A stretch of 64,000 bases of DNA from Cydia pomonella (GCF_033807575.1 NC_084716.1:8122001-8186000); one strand, 5' to 3'. Shown: positions 22,695 through 34,066, counted from the first letter of the stretch. A program made the numbers and translations. Notes: generated from the letters alone by a model not told the origin.

Positions 22695-23104
22695 TCTTCT
22701 TCCTCGCGTTGTCCCGGCATTTTGCCACGGCTCATGGGAGCCTGAGGGCCTGCCGAGAACCACGTTCGAAGTGTTGCCTCTCTGTCGCACTTGTAAATTT
22801 GTACGAAAGTGTGATAGGGAGGCAACCCGTTGAACGTGGTTCGCGGTAGGCCCTCAGGGGTCCGCTTGACAACTAATCCCAAGATTTGGCGTAGGCACTA
22901 GTTTTTACGAAAGAGACTGCCATCTGCCCTTCCAACCCAGAGAGTAAACTAGGCCTTGTTGGGATTAATCCGGTTTCCTGGACTGGTAAATATCAAATGA
23001 TATTTCGTACATAAGTTCCGAAAAACTCATTGGTACGAGCCGGGGTTTGAACCCGCGACCTCAGGATTGCAAGTCGCACGCTCTTACCGCTAGGCCACCA
23101 GCCT
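22693..23104 (-). mobile_element. tRNA-headed SINE (family 1), split by a MITE
   Basis: On the minus strand it has A- and B-box-like tRNA promoter blocks (GGTGGCCTAGCGGTAAGAGC, GGTCGCGGGTTCAAACCCCG), the family body, and the tail GGGACAACGCGAGGAAGAAG. The tail is separated from the body by the MITE at 22741-22858. Removing the MITE restores the sequence of the 34.8 kb copy at the join, apart from one base. Confidence 0.88.
22741..22858. repeat. MITE (GCGGTAGGCC family) inserted in a SINE
   Basis: Ends CCTGAGGGCC and GGCCCTCAGG are perfectly complementary. The arms carry GAACCACGTTCGAAGTGTTG and, inverted, CCCGTTGAACGTGGTTC. It is a 118-bp foldback, the best preserved member of the family also found at 2191-2380. 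Confidence 0.88.
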
Positions 23105-23341
23105 TTCATATGGTACCTCTGTATAAATCTTTTATGTAAATAAAGATTATATTTATATTACGAATGTAGACGTCTCTTAATCAACATTTTCTAGCTTTTG
23201 TCTGAGAACCTTGAGAACTTAATCATAAAACTAAGTTAGCTGGGTGTATTTATCGCCCAGACTAAATAAATTACCAGAGAAAGGTAGTTAAATTGTGGTG
23301 CCATTTCAAGATCAGTGGGACAATCATAGATCACAGGCGGA
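23105..23341. other. No recognisable feature
   Basis: Unique-looking AT-rich sequence between the SINE and the large foldback. Confidence 0.45.
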
Positions 23342-24020
23342 ATAGTTAGGGAGGCGAGGTAGCTAAATGGCGTAATTCAACGGCGCCGTCGAGACCTATC
23401 AAAATCGAAAGATAAAATAATTTCGAAAAGAAAAGCTCGTATGGTAAAAACCATTTTAGCGGTGGGTTTGGCGTGTACGGTTTTTCAAAAATGTTAAAAA
23501 AAAAACAGTTACTTGGGCATTCTCGAGCGCGTCAGATATTCATACTACGTATGCCCCAAGTGCCTCTGATAACAACGGTATACTAATCTGCCGGTTTTCG
23601 TGGTGGGGGTAGGAATATAAAGTAGTCAAAAATGCAAAAAAAAAAATATTACTCGAGCGCGTCAGATTTTCGGAAGGGGTGTTAAGTAGGCCCCAAGGAA
23701 GCTCCCTTTAAAAAAACTGACGATTTCGGCGTGACGATAAGTTAGGATGAATTTTTGAAAATGCTAAAAAAAAAAGTTTTTTTGAAATACTCGAGCGCGT
23801 CAGATTTTCATAGGGGAGGTTTATCTCGGTATCCTGAAAGCATATTTTCTTAATCTGACAAAAATGTTGGTGGGTTCTCTTAATCTGACCGAAAAAGGTT
23901 TTTTGGTTTCTTTTTTTTCCTTTAATAAATTTTGAGATATAATAAAAGTCACATAATTTAATCATCGTTATTTCATATCAATTTTTATTAACACCCTCAG
24001 TTTTCGAGATATACTCAAAA

Positions 24021-24788
24021 AGCGGCCAAGTGCGAGTCGGACTCGCGCATGAAGGGTTCCGTACCATTTATGACGTATTAAAAAAAAATCTACTTACTAG
24101 ATCTCGTTCAACATTTTACCACTTTGGACACACATTTTACCACTTTGGAAGTGTCTCTCGCGCAAACTATTCAGTTTAGAAAAAAATTATATTAAAAACC
24201 TCAATAGGTATTTTGATGACCTATCCGTAGATACCCCACACGTATGGGTTTGATGAAAAAGAAAATATATTTTTATTTTATGACTTATTAAAAAAACTAT
24301 TTACTAGATCTAGTTCAAACCAATTTTCGGTGGAAGTTTGCATGGTAATGTATATCATATATTTTTTTTAGATTTTTCATTCTGTTATTTTAGAAGTTAC
24401 GAGGGGGGGGGGGGGGGGGGGGCCAAACATCTTTCCACTTTGGAAGTGTCTCTCGCGCAAACTATTCAGTTTAGAAAAAATGATATTAGAAACCTCAATA
24501 TCATTTTTAAAGACCTATCTATAGATACTCCACACGTATGGGTTTGATGAAAAAAGATTTTTTTAGTTTCAGTTCTAAGTATGGGGAACCCCCAAAATTT
24601 ATTGTTTTTTTTCTATTTTTGTGTAAACATCTTAATGCGGTTCATATAATACATCTACTTACCAAGTTTGAACAGTATAGCTCTTATAAGTTCGGAAAAA
24701 AGTGTCTGTAACATAATCGGACAGACAGTCGGACTTGACGAATCTATAAGGGTTCCGTTTTTTGCCATTTGGCTACGGAACCCTAAAA
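24021..24788 (+). mobile_element. GGTTCCG dispersed element, copy A (768 bp)
   Basis: It starts GCGGCCAAGTGCGAGTCGGA and ends AGGGTTCCGT...CTACGGAACCCTAAAAA, a 10-bp hairpin followed by A5. An internal segment is duplicated: TTTGGAAGTGTCTCTCGCGC occurs near 24145 and near 24439. It is non-coding. I recognise the family as abundant in Lepidoptera but cannot classify it. Confidence 0.75.
24403..24422 (+). repeat. G20 homopolymer tract
   Basis: Twenty consecutive G residues within copy A. The matching place in copy C (about 30029) has only a short G run, so the tract has expanded or is a sequencing or assembly artefact. Confidence 0.9.
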
Positions 24789-25551
24789 ACCGGGAGTTTG
24801 AGTTTTTATGATGCTTCAAGTCAAAAAGTTTTAACTTTGGACAAAAATGTAAAGAGACCTTTTTTGTGTAAAATAAAATTACCTTTTCTGTTTATTTAAA
24901 CTTTTTTTTTTGTAAAATGTATCGTTCGCGACTTATATGCCGCAACGCGTTTTTCGGAAGACGAAATGGCTCCTCCACACTTCCGGTCATGCGGAAACCG
25001 GCAGATTTTGTATTTTTAGTAAGTTTTAGATTATATTCTTCAAAATAAAAAATAAAAAAATCGCGCTCGAGAATGCCGGATTAACGTTTTTTTTTTACAA
25101 GTTCGCGACCCTATAACTCGGCGGCGTCAAGGACTTATCGTCAGATTAGTTAAATTTAGTCTTAAAACACTAAAATCAACCCCCAATATCTTAATCTGAC
25201 GCGCTCGAGTATTTCAGACTGTCAATTTTTTTTTACTAATCTGATCGTCTATCCTAGGCGCGCGTCACTACATATAGAGCTAAATACTTTACAAGGTTGT
25301 TCTATTAGGTCTAAGGTATCTCTCATATCTTAAACTGCCACGCTCGAGTATTACCGAAAATTCCCCTATTCGCCTCCCTAACTATAATTAAGGCGCAAGG
25401 TATAATTTACTTGTCAACAGACCTGGTGTAAAATTGGACATGCAATTAGTCTAGCTTGATTTATTATTCACGCGCGACTCCATACCTGTAGCGATTCTAG
25501 CGTGACAAGTATGAACTCTCGCGCGAGAGCGCAACTGGTGCTAGCCGGACA

Positions 25552-25698
25552 GGGTGCGTAGACAACATGCCAATCGTTTACGCTCCGTAGCGAACGAAAC
25601 GTAACTGTCATTGTCGCTCTAATATGGAAGAGTGATAGGGAAGAGATGACTTCGCTACGCTACAGAGCGTTAACGATTGGCGCATTGGCTAAGCACCC
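25552..25698. repeat. MITE with GGGTGCGTAGACAA termini, copy 1
   Basis: GGGTGCGTAGACAACATGCC and CCAATCGTTTACGCTC are inverted as GAGCGTTAACGATTGG and CATTGGCTAAGCACCC. A shorter copy lies at 44151-44249. Confidence 0.85.
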
Positions 25699-25739
25699 AG
25701 GTGGAAAAAAATTGTGTCAGGCTGTTCTGTACAGGTGGC

Positions 25740-25945
25740 ACTTTTCAACCGATTTATATTAAATGTTGTTGCCAGGTTCGACAATTATATAGATTTTATC
25801 GTATATATATATTTTTTTATGTAAATGGTGGACCCATACTTTTATTTGGTTTTATGCTACGCAAAGAAAAACTCGCTTTTTTATTTATTTATATTTATTG
25901 TACTTTATATGTAATGGTAGATGGCCTGAAATAAAGCATTATTCA
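25740..25945 (+). mobile_element. Possible LINE 3' UTR
   Basis: It ends GGCCTGAAATAAAGCATTATTCATTCATTAA, a poly(A)-signal-like end of the type seen in insect LINEs. No coding tail can be recognised upstream. Confidence 0.3.
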
Positions 25946-26501
25946 TTCATTAAATAAAAAAGGATTTATAAATCAAAAATCCTCAACTTTGAACTTCGTA
26001 GAAGCTTAGACACTGTTAGTCACGAGATTAACTTTCCGCAAAAGAAGTCTACTTTTGTTTTTCTGAAGGGTATGGCTTAGTTAGATAAATCACGTAAATA
26101 CGGCAGGTTTTTGGGAGTTTGGTGTACAGACAGCTTATGTAGGTATATCGTATAACCTAGATTACCATATCCTCGTACGGCCCAATGTGCATTACAATGT
26201 ACACTCCGTTTCGATCGATTTAGAATCATGCATAAACCAAAAAAAGTAGCATTTTTTTTTTAAACTAACGAAATTCACCCCAATTTACTGTACATTACAA
26301 TTAAAATAGGATTTTTTGTATGATAGGCCTTGTTTGCATTCCTAGAAATAATGAAATAATCATTATCTAACATTCACAAATAAACTAAATAGAGACAATA
26401 CATTGAAATAATCTTCGACCCTTATATACAAACCAAATAATAATTTCGTTAGCTAGTTGTACGGAGGGGTTAGCGCCATATTGTATGAGATTTGGTAAAC
26501 C
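25946..26501. other. No recognisable feature
   Basis: AT-rich sequence without ORFs or strong repeats. Confidence 0.45.
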
Positions 26502-26575
26502 TTTTTAGGGTTCCGTATAGCCAAATGGCAAAAAACGGAACCCTTATAGATTCGTCATGTCCGTCTGTCTGTCCG
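26502..26575 (-). mobile_element. GGTTCCG element, copy B (3' end only)
   Basis: TTTTTAGGGTTCCGTATAGC and GGCAAAAAACGGAACCCTTA form the terminal hairpin in reverse orientation, followed by GTCCGTCTGTCTGTCCGA. The rest of the element is not visible. A 71-codon ORF starting here is chance. Confidence 0.75.
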
Positions 26576-26769
26576 ATTATTGTACGCACTTATTATACTG
26601 ACGCGAACAGGCCTTACGATACCAATAGAACGTTTTCATCTCATGACACTAGTCGTGTATCTTACGATTCTTACGAGACACGGTCGACCATAGTTCAAAT
26701 CCCGTAACGGTTATTAACTTTTATTGTTGTTAGATGGTACTGGGACCCCAAAACTACCGGGAAAAAGGC

Positions 26770-26901
26770 AGGCGAAGGTCTTCTGCGTAATGATGTCATC
26801 AAAATAATAATTCTATTTCCATCTCTATCTCTCGAATGTGTAAGAGCGATAGAGGCAGATAATGGAATTTCGGTATTTATGTTCGCGGTAGGCCCCCTGG
26901 T
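26770..26901. repeat. MITE-like repeat related to the GCGGTAGGCC family
   Basis: TTCCATCTCTATCTCTCG pairs with CGATAGAGGCAGATAATGGAA. The right end is TTCGCGGTAGGCCCCC, as at 2251. It is similar to the 36994-37080 copy. Confidence 0.65.
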
Positions 26902-27474
26902 CGCAGCAAAACCGGCGACTCGCCTCGGCCACGAAACGCACGGTGGTTCACTTTCCGTCCGCTTCAGCGTTGAGCACCCTTGAAGCGTACGCTACATGGT
27001 CATCGTGTGGCATTACCCCTTTAAACACATGTCATACATTTCCATTACTCGCCGTTCAACCCTGGTAATCGCAGGCGCCGCCGCGGGCCGTGAGTAGTTT
27101 AGTTCCCTCGAGGCCATTAGTCATTCGCGGCCAGACCGAGATCGCTCAAGGGTAGATGCGTAGATAAATAGTACGGTTCGGTGGAAAAGTGGCGAAAGCA
27201 GCATTTCAGTAAATCCTACCGCATGAGCCACAAACGCGAATTTTGTCGAAAATTTAAATGATTTAAGTAATCATTCTCTTTTATCAATATCTCTTTCTAA
27301 GAAAATATTTTATACCTTGTCTGTAAGTACACTACTTATTGATAATGATGCAAAAAATTGTGGGTTTGAATTTAGTCACCTGGAATTAATAGTCCAGACC
27401 TGTATAATTAGTCACACCAGAGTTTTTTTGCCTCTTGATATACATATTTATTTATTTTTTCTTTTATGGTAGAG
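26902..27474. other. No recognisable feature
   Basis: A GC-richer patch (26905-27180) carries no ORF of note. The rest is AT-rich. Confidence 0.4.
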
Positions 27475-27562
27475 GAGGTAAGCGATTACCGCCGCCCATG
27501 GACACCTGCAACACCAGATGGGTTGCAAGTGCGTTGCCGGCCTTTAAGATGGGAGTACGCTC
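27475..27562 (+). mobile_element. Non-LTR retroposon fragment
   Basis: GTAAGCGATTACCGCCGCCC, GACACCTGCAACACCAGA and GTTGCCGGCCTTTAAGATGG form a block I recognise as a common 3' LINE segment in moths. It is very short, with no coding content. Confidence 0.55.
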
Positions 27563-27577
27563 TAAATAAATATTTGG

Positions 27578-27814
27578 GGACAATCTTACACAAATCGACC
27601 TATCCTCAAACTAAGCAAGGCTGGTACTGTGAATATTAGGCGACGATATACATACGTATATAAATAAATACATACTTATATATACATAAAATCACTCATG
27701 ACTCAGGAACAAATATCTGTGTTCATCAAACAAATAAATGCCCTTATCGGGATTCGAACCCGGTACCATCTGCTTTACAAGCAGGGTCACTACCACAAGG
27801 CCAAACCGGCCGTC
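27578..27814 (-). mobile_element. tRNA-headed SINE (family 3), copy 1
   Basis: The minus strand begins GACGGCCGGTTTGGCCTTGT and has a strong B box (CCGGGTTCGAATCCCGATAA). The body ends in TGTAAGATTGTCC. The head can be folded as a tRNA with a GTA-like anticodon loop. It shares its 3' part with two other copies. The tail extends into an unrelated body, so it is a SINE and not a tRNA gene. Confidence 0.8.
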
Positions 27815-28030
27815 TAATCGGTCGTATTTGACCCCAAAGATACTTATTAAATTTTCATGAGGCTGCTCTTTACATACCTGCAATCACAGACATATTATAT
27901 AAATTTAATTCACTTTAAAGCAAAATTTCGGAGAAAAGTAATAACATCGGAACTGGCTTTCATGAGTTAAAAACGGAATATCTGTTTGTGACAAGGCTTT
28001 TTACTGGATTCCATTATCTGATCGTATAAT

Positions 28031-28174
28031 AGTATTTTATACAACCGTTGTTTAAGAGAGGTCAAAAAAGGCGAGTGGCGTGGGTAACAATTTGAGGTGT
28101 AGCCGAAAATTGTTAATAAAGACGCCACGAGTATTTTTTGACTCAGTTAAACAACGCAACGTTTATACAATACT
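28031..28174. repeat. Foldback/MITE, AGTATTTTATACAAC termini
   Basis: The left end AGTATTTTATACAACCGTTG is inverted as CAACGTTTATACAATACT. Inner arms include GTTTAAGAGAGGTCAAAAAA against TTTTTTGACTCAGTTAAAC, and GAGTGGCG against CGCCACGAG. 144 bp. Confidence 0.8.
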
Positions 28175-28715
28175 TTTTCTACGACCAAGCAAGACTTTGA
28201 AATAAAACTGTAATTCTAAGAAATATTTTTCATGTCATCTATCGCGATTTTGAAGGCAGCAAATTTTTAGTGCCTTCTTGGCCCATCACTGATATTTCTT
28301 CAGACATAGACAGTTTTCGGCTTCATCCATTTTAACTTGATAGACACTATTTTTTAACACAAAAGTTAACTTTTTAATCGACAACCACAATAACCACATT
28401 CAGGAAGTAGCAATGAATGGAGGATACGAGCGGGAAAATGAATGAATGAAGTTAAAAAATCTTGTCTATGGTTCACTTATTTGTCAGAGATGACATTTAA
28501 AATAAGGTTGGCAACAATGTATTTCATACAATATTTTTTAAGTGGTCATTACACGAAGTATCGAAAAGTGCCAAAGAGATATTGTGTGTATGCACAAATG
28601 CGTTTTTGGGGAATAGACTAACGACTTGTCTTGACAACTACAAGGTAGGGTTTTAAAGATGTGTGCACGACCCTTTAAATGACAAATAAAAGTACGGGAG
28701 TAGAAAAAAATATTT

Positions 28716-28804
28716 ATGTAGGCCGTGACGAGTGGCGGAAAACAGGGGAGGCCTTTGCCCAGCAGTGGGACACAATATAGGCTATATTAAAAAAAAAAAA
28801 AAAA
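28716..28804 (+). pseudogene. RTE-like LINE 3' end with poly(A)
   Basis: Encodes GRDEWRKTGEAFAQQWDTI and then TAG at 28778-28780, followed by GGCTATATT and A14. The RxxWRxxGEAxxQQW tail is typical of RTE-clade ORFs. It is 5'-truncated to about 90 bp. Confidence 0.75.
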
Positions 28805-29695
28805 CGTGAATATTTTAACTTTTATAATTCGAATTTTCTAATCTTGCTTTTGTTTTGATAATGAAATTATAAATTAAATGAAAAAGTTATAGGTACCACA
28901 GGTTACAGGGGGATAATTTGTTTAATTATTTTAAGATTCACTTTATTGGTTTTAAGACTTAGATTCCGACCACGCCAAGTTTTCATTAGCAGTTTTTGCT
29001 GTAACATTTTATGGCCGCTCCATATTTCACGTAAAACTTGGCGTCTACTTGGCTTGGATGGACTGTAGCTTAATTTTTCTTAGTGGAACCTCGATAATTA
29101 CGAACCTCTATAGGACAAAATCCTCGATCGAAACAAAATGCTATTCTCTTTCCTTCAAAGTCTAAAACCTTCATATTTCTAAATTCTTTGTTACTTGTTT
29201 GCTTACCTCTTACGATATTGTACGAATACGAATCGTAGGTACATTTGTTTTATCTCTGCAACTCAAAACCAAAAACCTATAAGAATCTTTTTACATAAGT
29301 CGGTACCCTCTACAAGATGAAAACTCGTTAACACGAACATTTTGGCGTTTCTCTTGAGTTTCGTGCTGTCGAGGTTCTACTGTATTGACAATTCCTCAAT
29401 ATTTTTTTATAAATAAATAACAATTAATTTCTTTAAGTACTTTATGTTAGGTTAACGACTTGCCTGTTTTCATGTATGCCGTAGACGTAAGAAATAATCT
29501 AAGTTACAAGGTCAACCTTGTACGTAATTTCGTACGCGACCAAATTATTAAAGTTTTTTTCCTGTTACAGGTAAACAACTAAAAATATCCAGAACCACAG
29601 AGGTGGGCTGAATTAGAGGAAAATCGAAATGTTGTTGTTCCAGATGAAAAAAATAACCTATAAAAAAAAGTACCCATCTCAAAGAGCTTTTCAAA
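28805..29695. other. No recognisable feature
   Basis: AT-rich sequence without supported genes or repeats. Confidence 0.45.
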
Positions 29696-30326
29696 GAAAA
29701 AAAAAACCGGCCAAGAGCATGTCGGGCCACGCTCAGTGTAGGGTTCCGTAGTTACTCTTCCGTCACAATAAGCTAAACTGGAGCTTAAAGTATAGTAAAT
29801 TGTTAACCAAGGGATGAAACGGTACCTTTCACCTGAGTTAAACAAATAGGCAAATTTGCATAATCAGTACCTAATTAAAGTAAGTCTTTTTACTATGAAG
29901 GGAAAACTTTTTGCGATAACTCAAAAACAGCTAAACTGATCATGTCCGCTATAGTTTTCATTTAATGTCTTTCTTAAGCTCTACTTCCACGATTTTTTTC
30001 ATATTTTTTGGACTTATGGTTCAAAAGTTAGAGGGGGGGGGACACATATTTTTTTTCTTTCGGAGCGATTATCTCCGAATATATTCACTTTATCAAAAAA
30101 TGTTTCTTGAAAACCCCTATTAGTTTTGAAAGACCTTTCCAACGATACCCCACACTCTAGGGTTGAAGCGAAAAAAAAATTTCACCCCCACTTTACGTGT
30201 AGGGGAGGTACCCTAAAAAAAATTAAATTTTTAGATTTTATTGTACGACTTTGTCGGCTTTATTGATTTATATATCCATGCCAAATTTCAGCTTTCTAGC
30301 ACTAACGACCACGGAGCAAAGCCTCG

Positions 30327-30369
<43 letters not shown>

Positions 30370-30428
30370 GGACATGGCGAAACTATAAGGGTTCCGTTTT
30401 ATGCCATTTGGCTACGGAACCCTAAAAA
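29696..30428 (+). mobile_element. GGTTCCG dispersed element, copy C
   Basis: It begins CCGGCCAAGAGCATGTCGGG and ends in the same AGGGTTCCGT/ACGGAACCCT hairpin plus TAAAAA as copy A, but the 5' sequence belongs to a second subfamily shared with copy D. ORFs at 29548-29845 on the minus strand run through the element and are not genes. Confidence 0.8.
30327..30369 (+). repeat. GACA tetranucleotide microsatellite
   Basis: About ten tandem GACA units inside copy C. Other copies have shorter GACA or GACG tracts at the same place, so it grew from a sequence native to the element. Confidence 0.9.
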
Positions 30429-30789
30429 GTATAAGTATATGAAACCGTTTGTACGCCATTGTCAAATAGTAAAATGTCGGACAGACGCCAATATCATTCT
30501 TGCATTTTGAAGTACGTTATAATGTTTTAATTAGTACGTACTCACGGCTCCCAGCCTTTAAAAAAAAAAAAACAAAATGATGTTGCTAACCAGCATAAAG
30601 CATGAAAGGATGCATGTAGCTTATATTGGTATAGACAAATTAGAAGCGGGAACAAGATTATACTTTCAATTTCATTTATTTATTTCGAGTAACATCACTC
30701 ATACAATTGCACCTCATACAACCACATACACACATGTTCACATACATACATATTACTTATGTATAAGTTTATTAATTATATACTCCCGC

Positions 30790-30997
30790 GGACGCTCCGG
30801 CTGTAGAATGAGCTCCCTGCCGAGGTTTTCCCGAGGGTATACAGTATGGGGTTCTTCAGAAAAGGAGTGTACAGGTTTTTAAAGGGTCGGCAACGCGCTT
30901 GTAACACCTCTGGCGTTGCAGGCGTCCATAGGCTGCGGTGACTGCTTACCATCAGGTGGGCCGTATGCTTGTTTGCCACCGACGTGGTATATAATAA
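30790..30997 (+). pseudogene. LINE ORF tail plus 3' UTR (family 2 terminus)
   Basis: Frameshifted remains of a reverse-transcriptase C-terminus (ELPAEVFP..-like, seen here as MSSLPRFSRGYTVWGSSEK in a shifted frame) run into the 3' end GGGTCGGCAACGCGCTTGTA and GACTGCTTACCATCAGG. This links the family 2 terminal sequence to a LINE coding end. Confidence 0.65.
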
Positions 30998-31073
30998 TAT
31001 ACTCACATTAGATATAAGAATTAATTTTGTATACTAACAAGTTGTACTCGTATAAGTCATAGGCATGGGCGCT

Positions 31074-31109
31074 CTGCTGTGAGATGCATGTTTATGTATC
31101 TCACAGCAG
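31074..31109. repeat. 16-bp hairpin with a 4-nt loop
   Basis: CTGCTGTGAGATGCAT pairs with ATGTATCTCACAGCAG, 15 of 16 with one G-T-type mismatch. The arms are too short for a typical pre-miRNA. Confidence 0.75.
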
Positions 31110-31429
31110 CGCCTCAAGTATGGACAGTGGAACCTGTCCGCTTTCAGAGGGAACAAGCAATATTCCAGCCATACATATCCGCGAGCCGAATAAAGATTGA
31201 AAGGTATCAAGAGCTAATCGCCCTCAATCCGAAGGAACAATTTAAGTGGGTGTAATTTGCCGTCTAATCTAATAAAGAAGAAAGGTATTAACGGCTTATA
31301 ATATGCTATATGAAAGAATCCAGTTGTTAGTATCAATACGTATATCTGGGTTAAGTATTCTAGCCTAACCCTTGCCTAGCCTAGCCCTAAGGGCTAACTT
31401 TCAGTATTTCCATCTTCACCACTTTGTTA

Positions 31430-31600
31430 AATGGTTGGTAGTCGTCAACTATGCGTTTCTCTAGAAGCTTACTGCCTTACAGCTAAACTGTGGAATGAAC
31501 TGTCGCCCGCGCGATCTATATGACTGTCAAACCTTCAAAGAAAAGAACGTACTATTGCGAGCGTTTATTTTAAGTGTTAGGGCTAAAGAAGGTTTATGAT
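31430..31600 (+). pseudogene. LINE reverse-transcriptase C-terminal relic
   Basis: One frame reads YCLTAKLWNELSPARSI, a stop, then LSNLQRKERTIASVYFKC. The (A)xLWNELP motif is the classic end of CR1/Jockey-type ORF2 proteins. It has an in-frame stop and is 5'-truncated. Confidence 0.6.
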
Positions 31601-32509
31601 GGCTTAAATCCATTTAAATTAAGTATTTGAAATACACCGAAGCCTGATAACGCCTTTGGCACCAATAGTATCAGCTATTATATGCTTTAATTCTATCTTT
31701 AAATAGAATAAGCCTAATAAAAGATTAGACTGTTGACCTTTTCACCGCCACAACTATTTTAGACGCTAATGCATAAGTATGAAAGTCCATTTGAACCTGT
31801 ACCCGTTTGCGGACAAAAGCTCCAAGGCAATTATGAGCGCAACTGTACCACGCTGCATAACATCACGTAGCACCCTGTTTATGGGGCTCGCTATACAATG
31901 CTATTTATTAGTTTGCAGTTTTGTTTACCGCTCAGTTCAGTCACAGACCCACAGATTACCGGTTAAAAGGACGCTAACGCAAAAAAAATGTTTTTAGTAT
32001 TACATAAAATTTTTACAAATTTATAATGGGGAAATCTTGAAAAAAATCACATGGACAACTAGACTTTATTTGCAGTACAATATGTACACCGAGAACTGGT
32101 ACCAGACGAAAGACGAAAACTAGTAGTAGATATATAAGATGCTAACAAATTAGTTTCCGATATTTTAAAAGATGGGACTACATAAATTAAAATAACTTTT
32201 CATATATTTGGTTTTGTTTTCATTTAACAAAAAAAAAATCTAACTATCTAAAAAAATATCATGTTGTTGTTGAACACTTTCTGTCGTTTGTTTTCATTCA
32301 TTATCATCATGTCATTTGTTTTATCAACGTGAAGTGGCCAGTACAGTGTTGGGTGATAGTAATAGAGGTTCTAGAATCTGTTTAATATCTCATCATCGAT
32401 CATTTAATTATCTCATGCATGTTTCACGAAGCAATTTTTTTTTTCCAATTTTCTCGAGAATATCATCATAAAAGCTATACATGTTTCGTACTTAAATATG
32501 CATATTTGT

Positions 32510-32720
32510 AACTAATTTTTTTTTATTTTTTATTTATTTATTTAGGAAACAAACAGTCACATATTAATATATATAAGCTTAAGTGATAACAAACAGACCT
32601 TTAGTTCCATTGAAAATAAAAGTATACATAGTAAATTACAGATCGAAACAGGGAAGGTGTTAGGCATCTTCTTGTCTGTCACGCGTACAGGGACTTCAAA
32701 ACATCGGTAGGTAATTAATA
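32510..32720 (-). mobile_element. 3' end of a LINE related to the 44.7 kb element
   Basis: A T-rich start, then TTTATTTAGGAAACAAACAG, mirrors the 3' end of the intact LINE (TTTATTTAGAAACCAAACAG), with a weaker match at AGACCT. It is a truncated minus-strand copy without coding sequence. Confidence 0.5.
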
Positions 32721-33554
32721 AATGCATGACATAGTACAGAATTTAAAGTGGTATACAAAATAATTAAAAATACATGTATCGCTATAGTTGTTATGCGTGC
32801 AAATAATATATAGTTACTAGGTATTTAAAAGAAAACGTACAATATTTATAAAGAAAAGATTGAACTTCGCAGAATGCTACTGTATTTACAAAATGATAAT
32901 GAAAAAATTTGTTAGCAACTTATGTTACTACAATATTTACCTACGTCAAATTTCATTTTATTTCGACGACTATCACATAAAAAGGTGCACGCAATTAAGT
33001 CCTGTTAAAATTTAAATCTGAGTTCTAATCCTAAATTGTGCTTAAGTCAATATTTATCAATATGTATATTCCTTCCATTTTGCGAACTCTAACAAACAAA
33101 GTTGAAATAATAGATAGGAATCTTCCGAACTTATAATTTTCTTAAATGTAATCGAACCGCGTCTCTTTCGTATTAATTATAAGGTCCAAATTAACTTATA
33201 CAAGTATAACCCTCGAGTTGACAGATGTTATGAAGACTTATAATTGGTAGAAACGTCTTATTCCGATTCAGGGATGTCACTTTTCCATTTTTACACAATT
33301 TGAAGTTTTCTTATGTCTTTTATGGTATTTATAAACGTTTTCTTTTACATAATATATATTTGTATCTTATTTTTATTGTAACTTTACCTGCCCCTTATGT
33401 ACAATAAAGTGTTTACATACATACATATTTGGGGCATACACAGAACAACCCTGCCTGAAACCTATCTCTGCATTGATTTCGAGAATATTAAAATTATAAA
33501 CACATGGTTGTAAAAAAAAGAACAGACATGTGAACACTAAATTGGTGTATTATA
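32721..33554. other. No recognisable feature
   Basis: AT-rich. A possible retroelement-type end (ATGTACAATAAAGTGTTTAC plus ACATACAT repeats) lies near 33400. Confidence 0.4.
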
Positions 33555-33586
33555 AATTTGTGATATAGTTACCTATATCACAAATT
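33555..33586. repeat. Perfect 14-bp hairpin
   Basis: AATTTGTGATATAG and CTATATCACAAATT flank a TTAC loop. It lies 14 bp left of the MITE at 33601. Confidence 0.85.
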
Positions 33587-33600
33587 GCCCCTATTGCCTA

Positions 33601-34066
33601 TATACAAGGTGCCCGAGAGCATTGCGAGACATTTTAACTAAGCATTCCTGGTAATATTTAGAAACTAAAATGTCATATAAAATTTTCTGCATTAGGCCTA
33701 GTTTCAGAGATAATTAAATGTTTTTCGAAATCATTCTTTCGCCATAAGTCGGTACGAAACACATTTTTGACTGCGGTATTGCCACTTTGAGGTCTAGTCT
33801 GGACATACCTATTGATAGCCATCGAAAAATTTAAAAAAATGAATTCGAGAGGCTACCCCCCAAATAAAAAAAAAAAACCTTTTTGGTAATTTTAGGTTGT
33901 GCGTTTATCAATAAAAAATACGTTTTATGTACAGGAGTGTTCAACAAAAGGGGAAAAAAAAACAAAAAAAAAAATTTCACTAAAAGTCATATAACATTTT
34001 TTGCTTCTGTTGCCATCAGAAATGTACCGTTAAAATCTCTCGCAATGCTCACGGGCATCTTGTATA
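33601..34066. repeat. MITE with TATACAAGGTGCCCG termini
   Basis: TATACAAGGTGCCCGAGAGC pairs with GCTCACGGGCATCTTGTATA. The 38-bp ends hold ATTGCGAGA.ATTTTAAC. The 466-bp interior is not palindromic. TA at both edges would fit a mariner-type insertion, but that is weak evidence. The ORF at 33883-34083 runs through its right half. Confidence 0.75.

Larger units (their letters stand above)
23342..25385. mobile_element. Large foldback element with subrepeat arms
   Basis: A perfect 16-bp terminal inverted repeat (ATAGTTAGGGAGGCGA at 23342-23357, inverted at 25370-25385) bounds 2044 bp. Inside the left arm CTCGAGCGCGTCAGAT recurs in direct orientation at 23522, 23652 and 23790. Inside the right arm it recurs inverted at about 25063, 25194 and 25333. 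The spacing is 128-149 bp. This resembles Foldback-type elements, whose arms are built of short subrepeats. The centre is occupied by a GGTTCCG element (24021-24788). No transposase ORF is present. Confidence 0.7.

Noticed and set aside
27735..27814. Minus-strand tRNA gene (also near 23040-23100, 34815-34890, 40430-40494 and 42000-42057)
   Set aside because: The tRNA-like parts are continuous with repeated SINE bodies and tails, and the same head occurs several times with decay.
30327..30369. GACA array as a CRISPR or satellite array
   Set aside because: It is a simple tetranucleotide microsatellite without spacers, inside a dispersed element.
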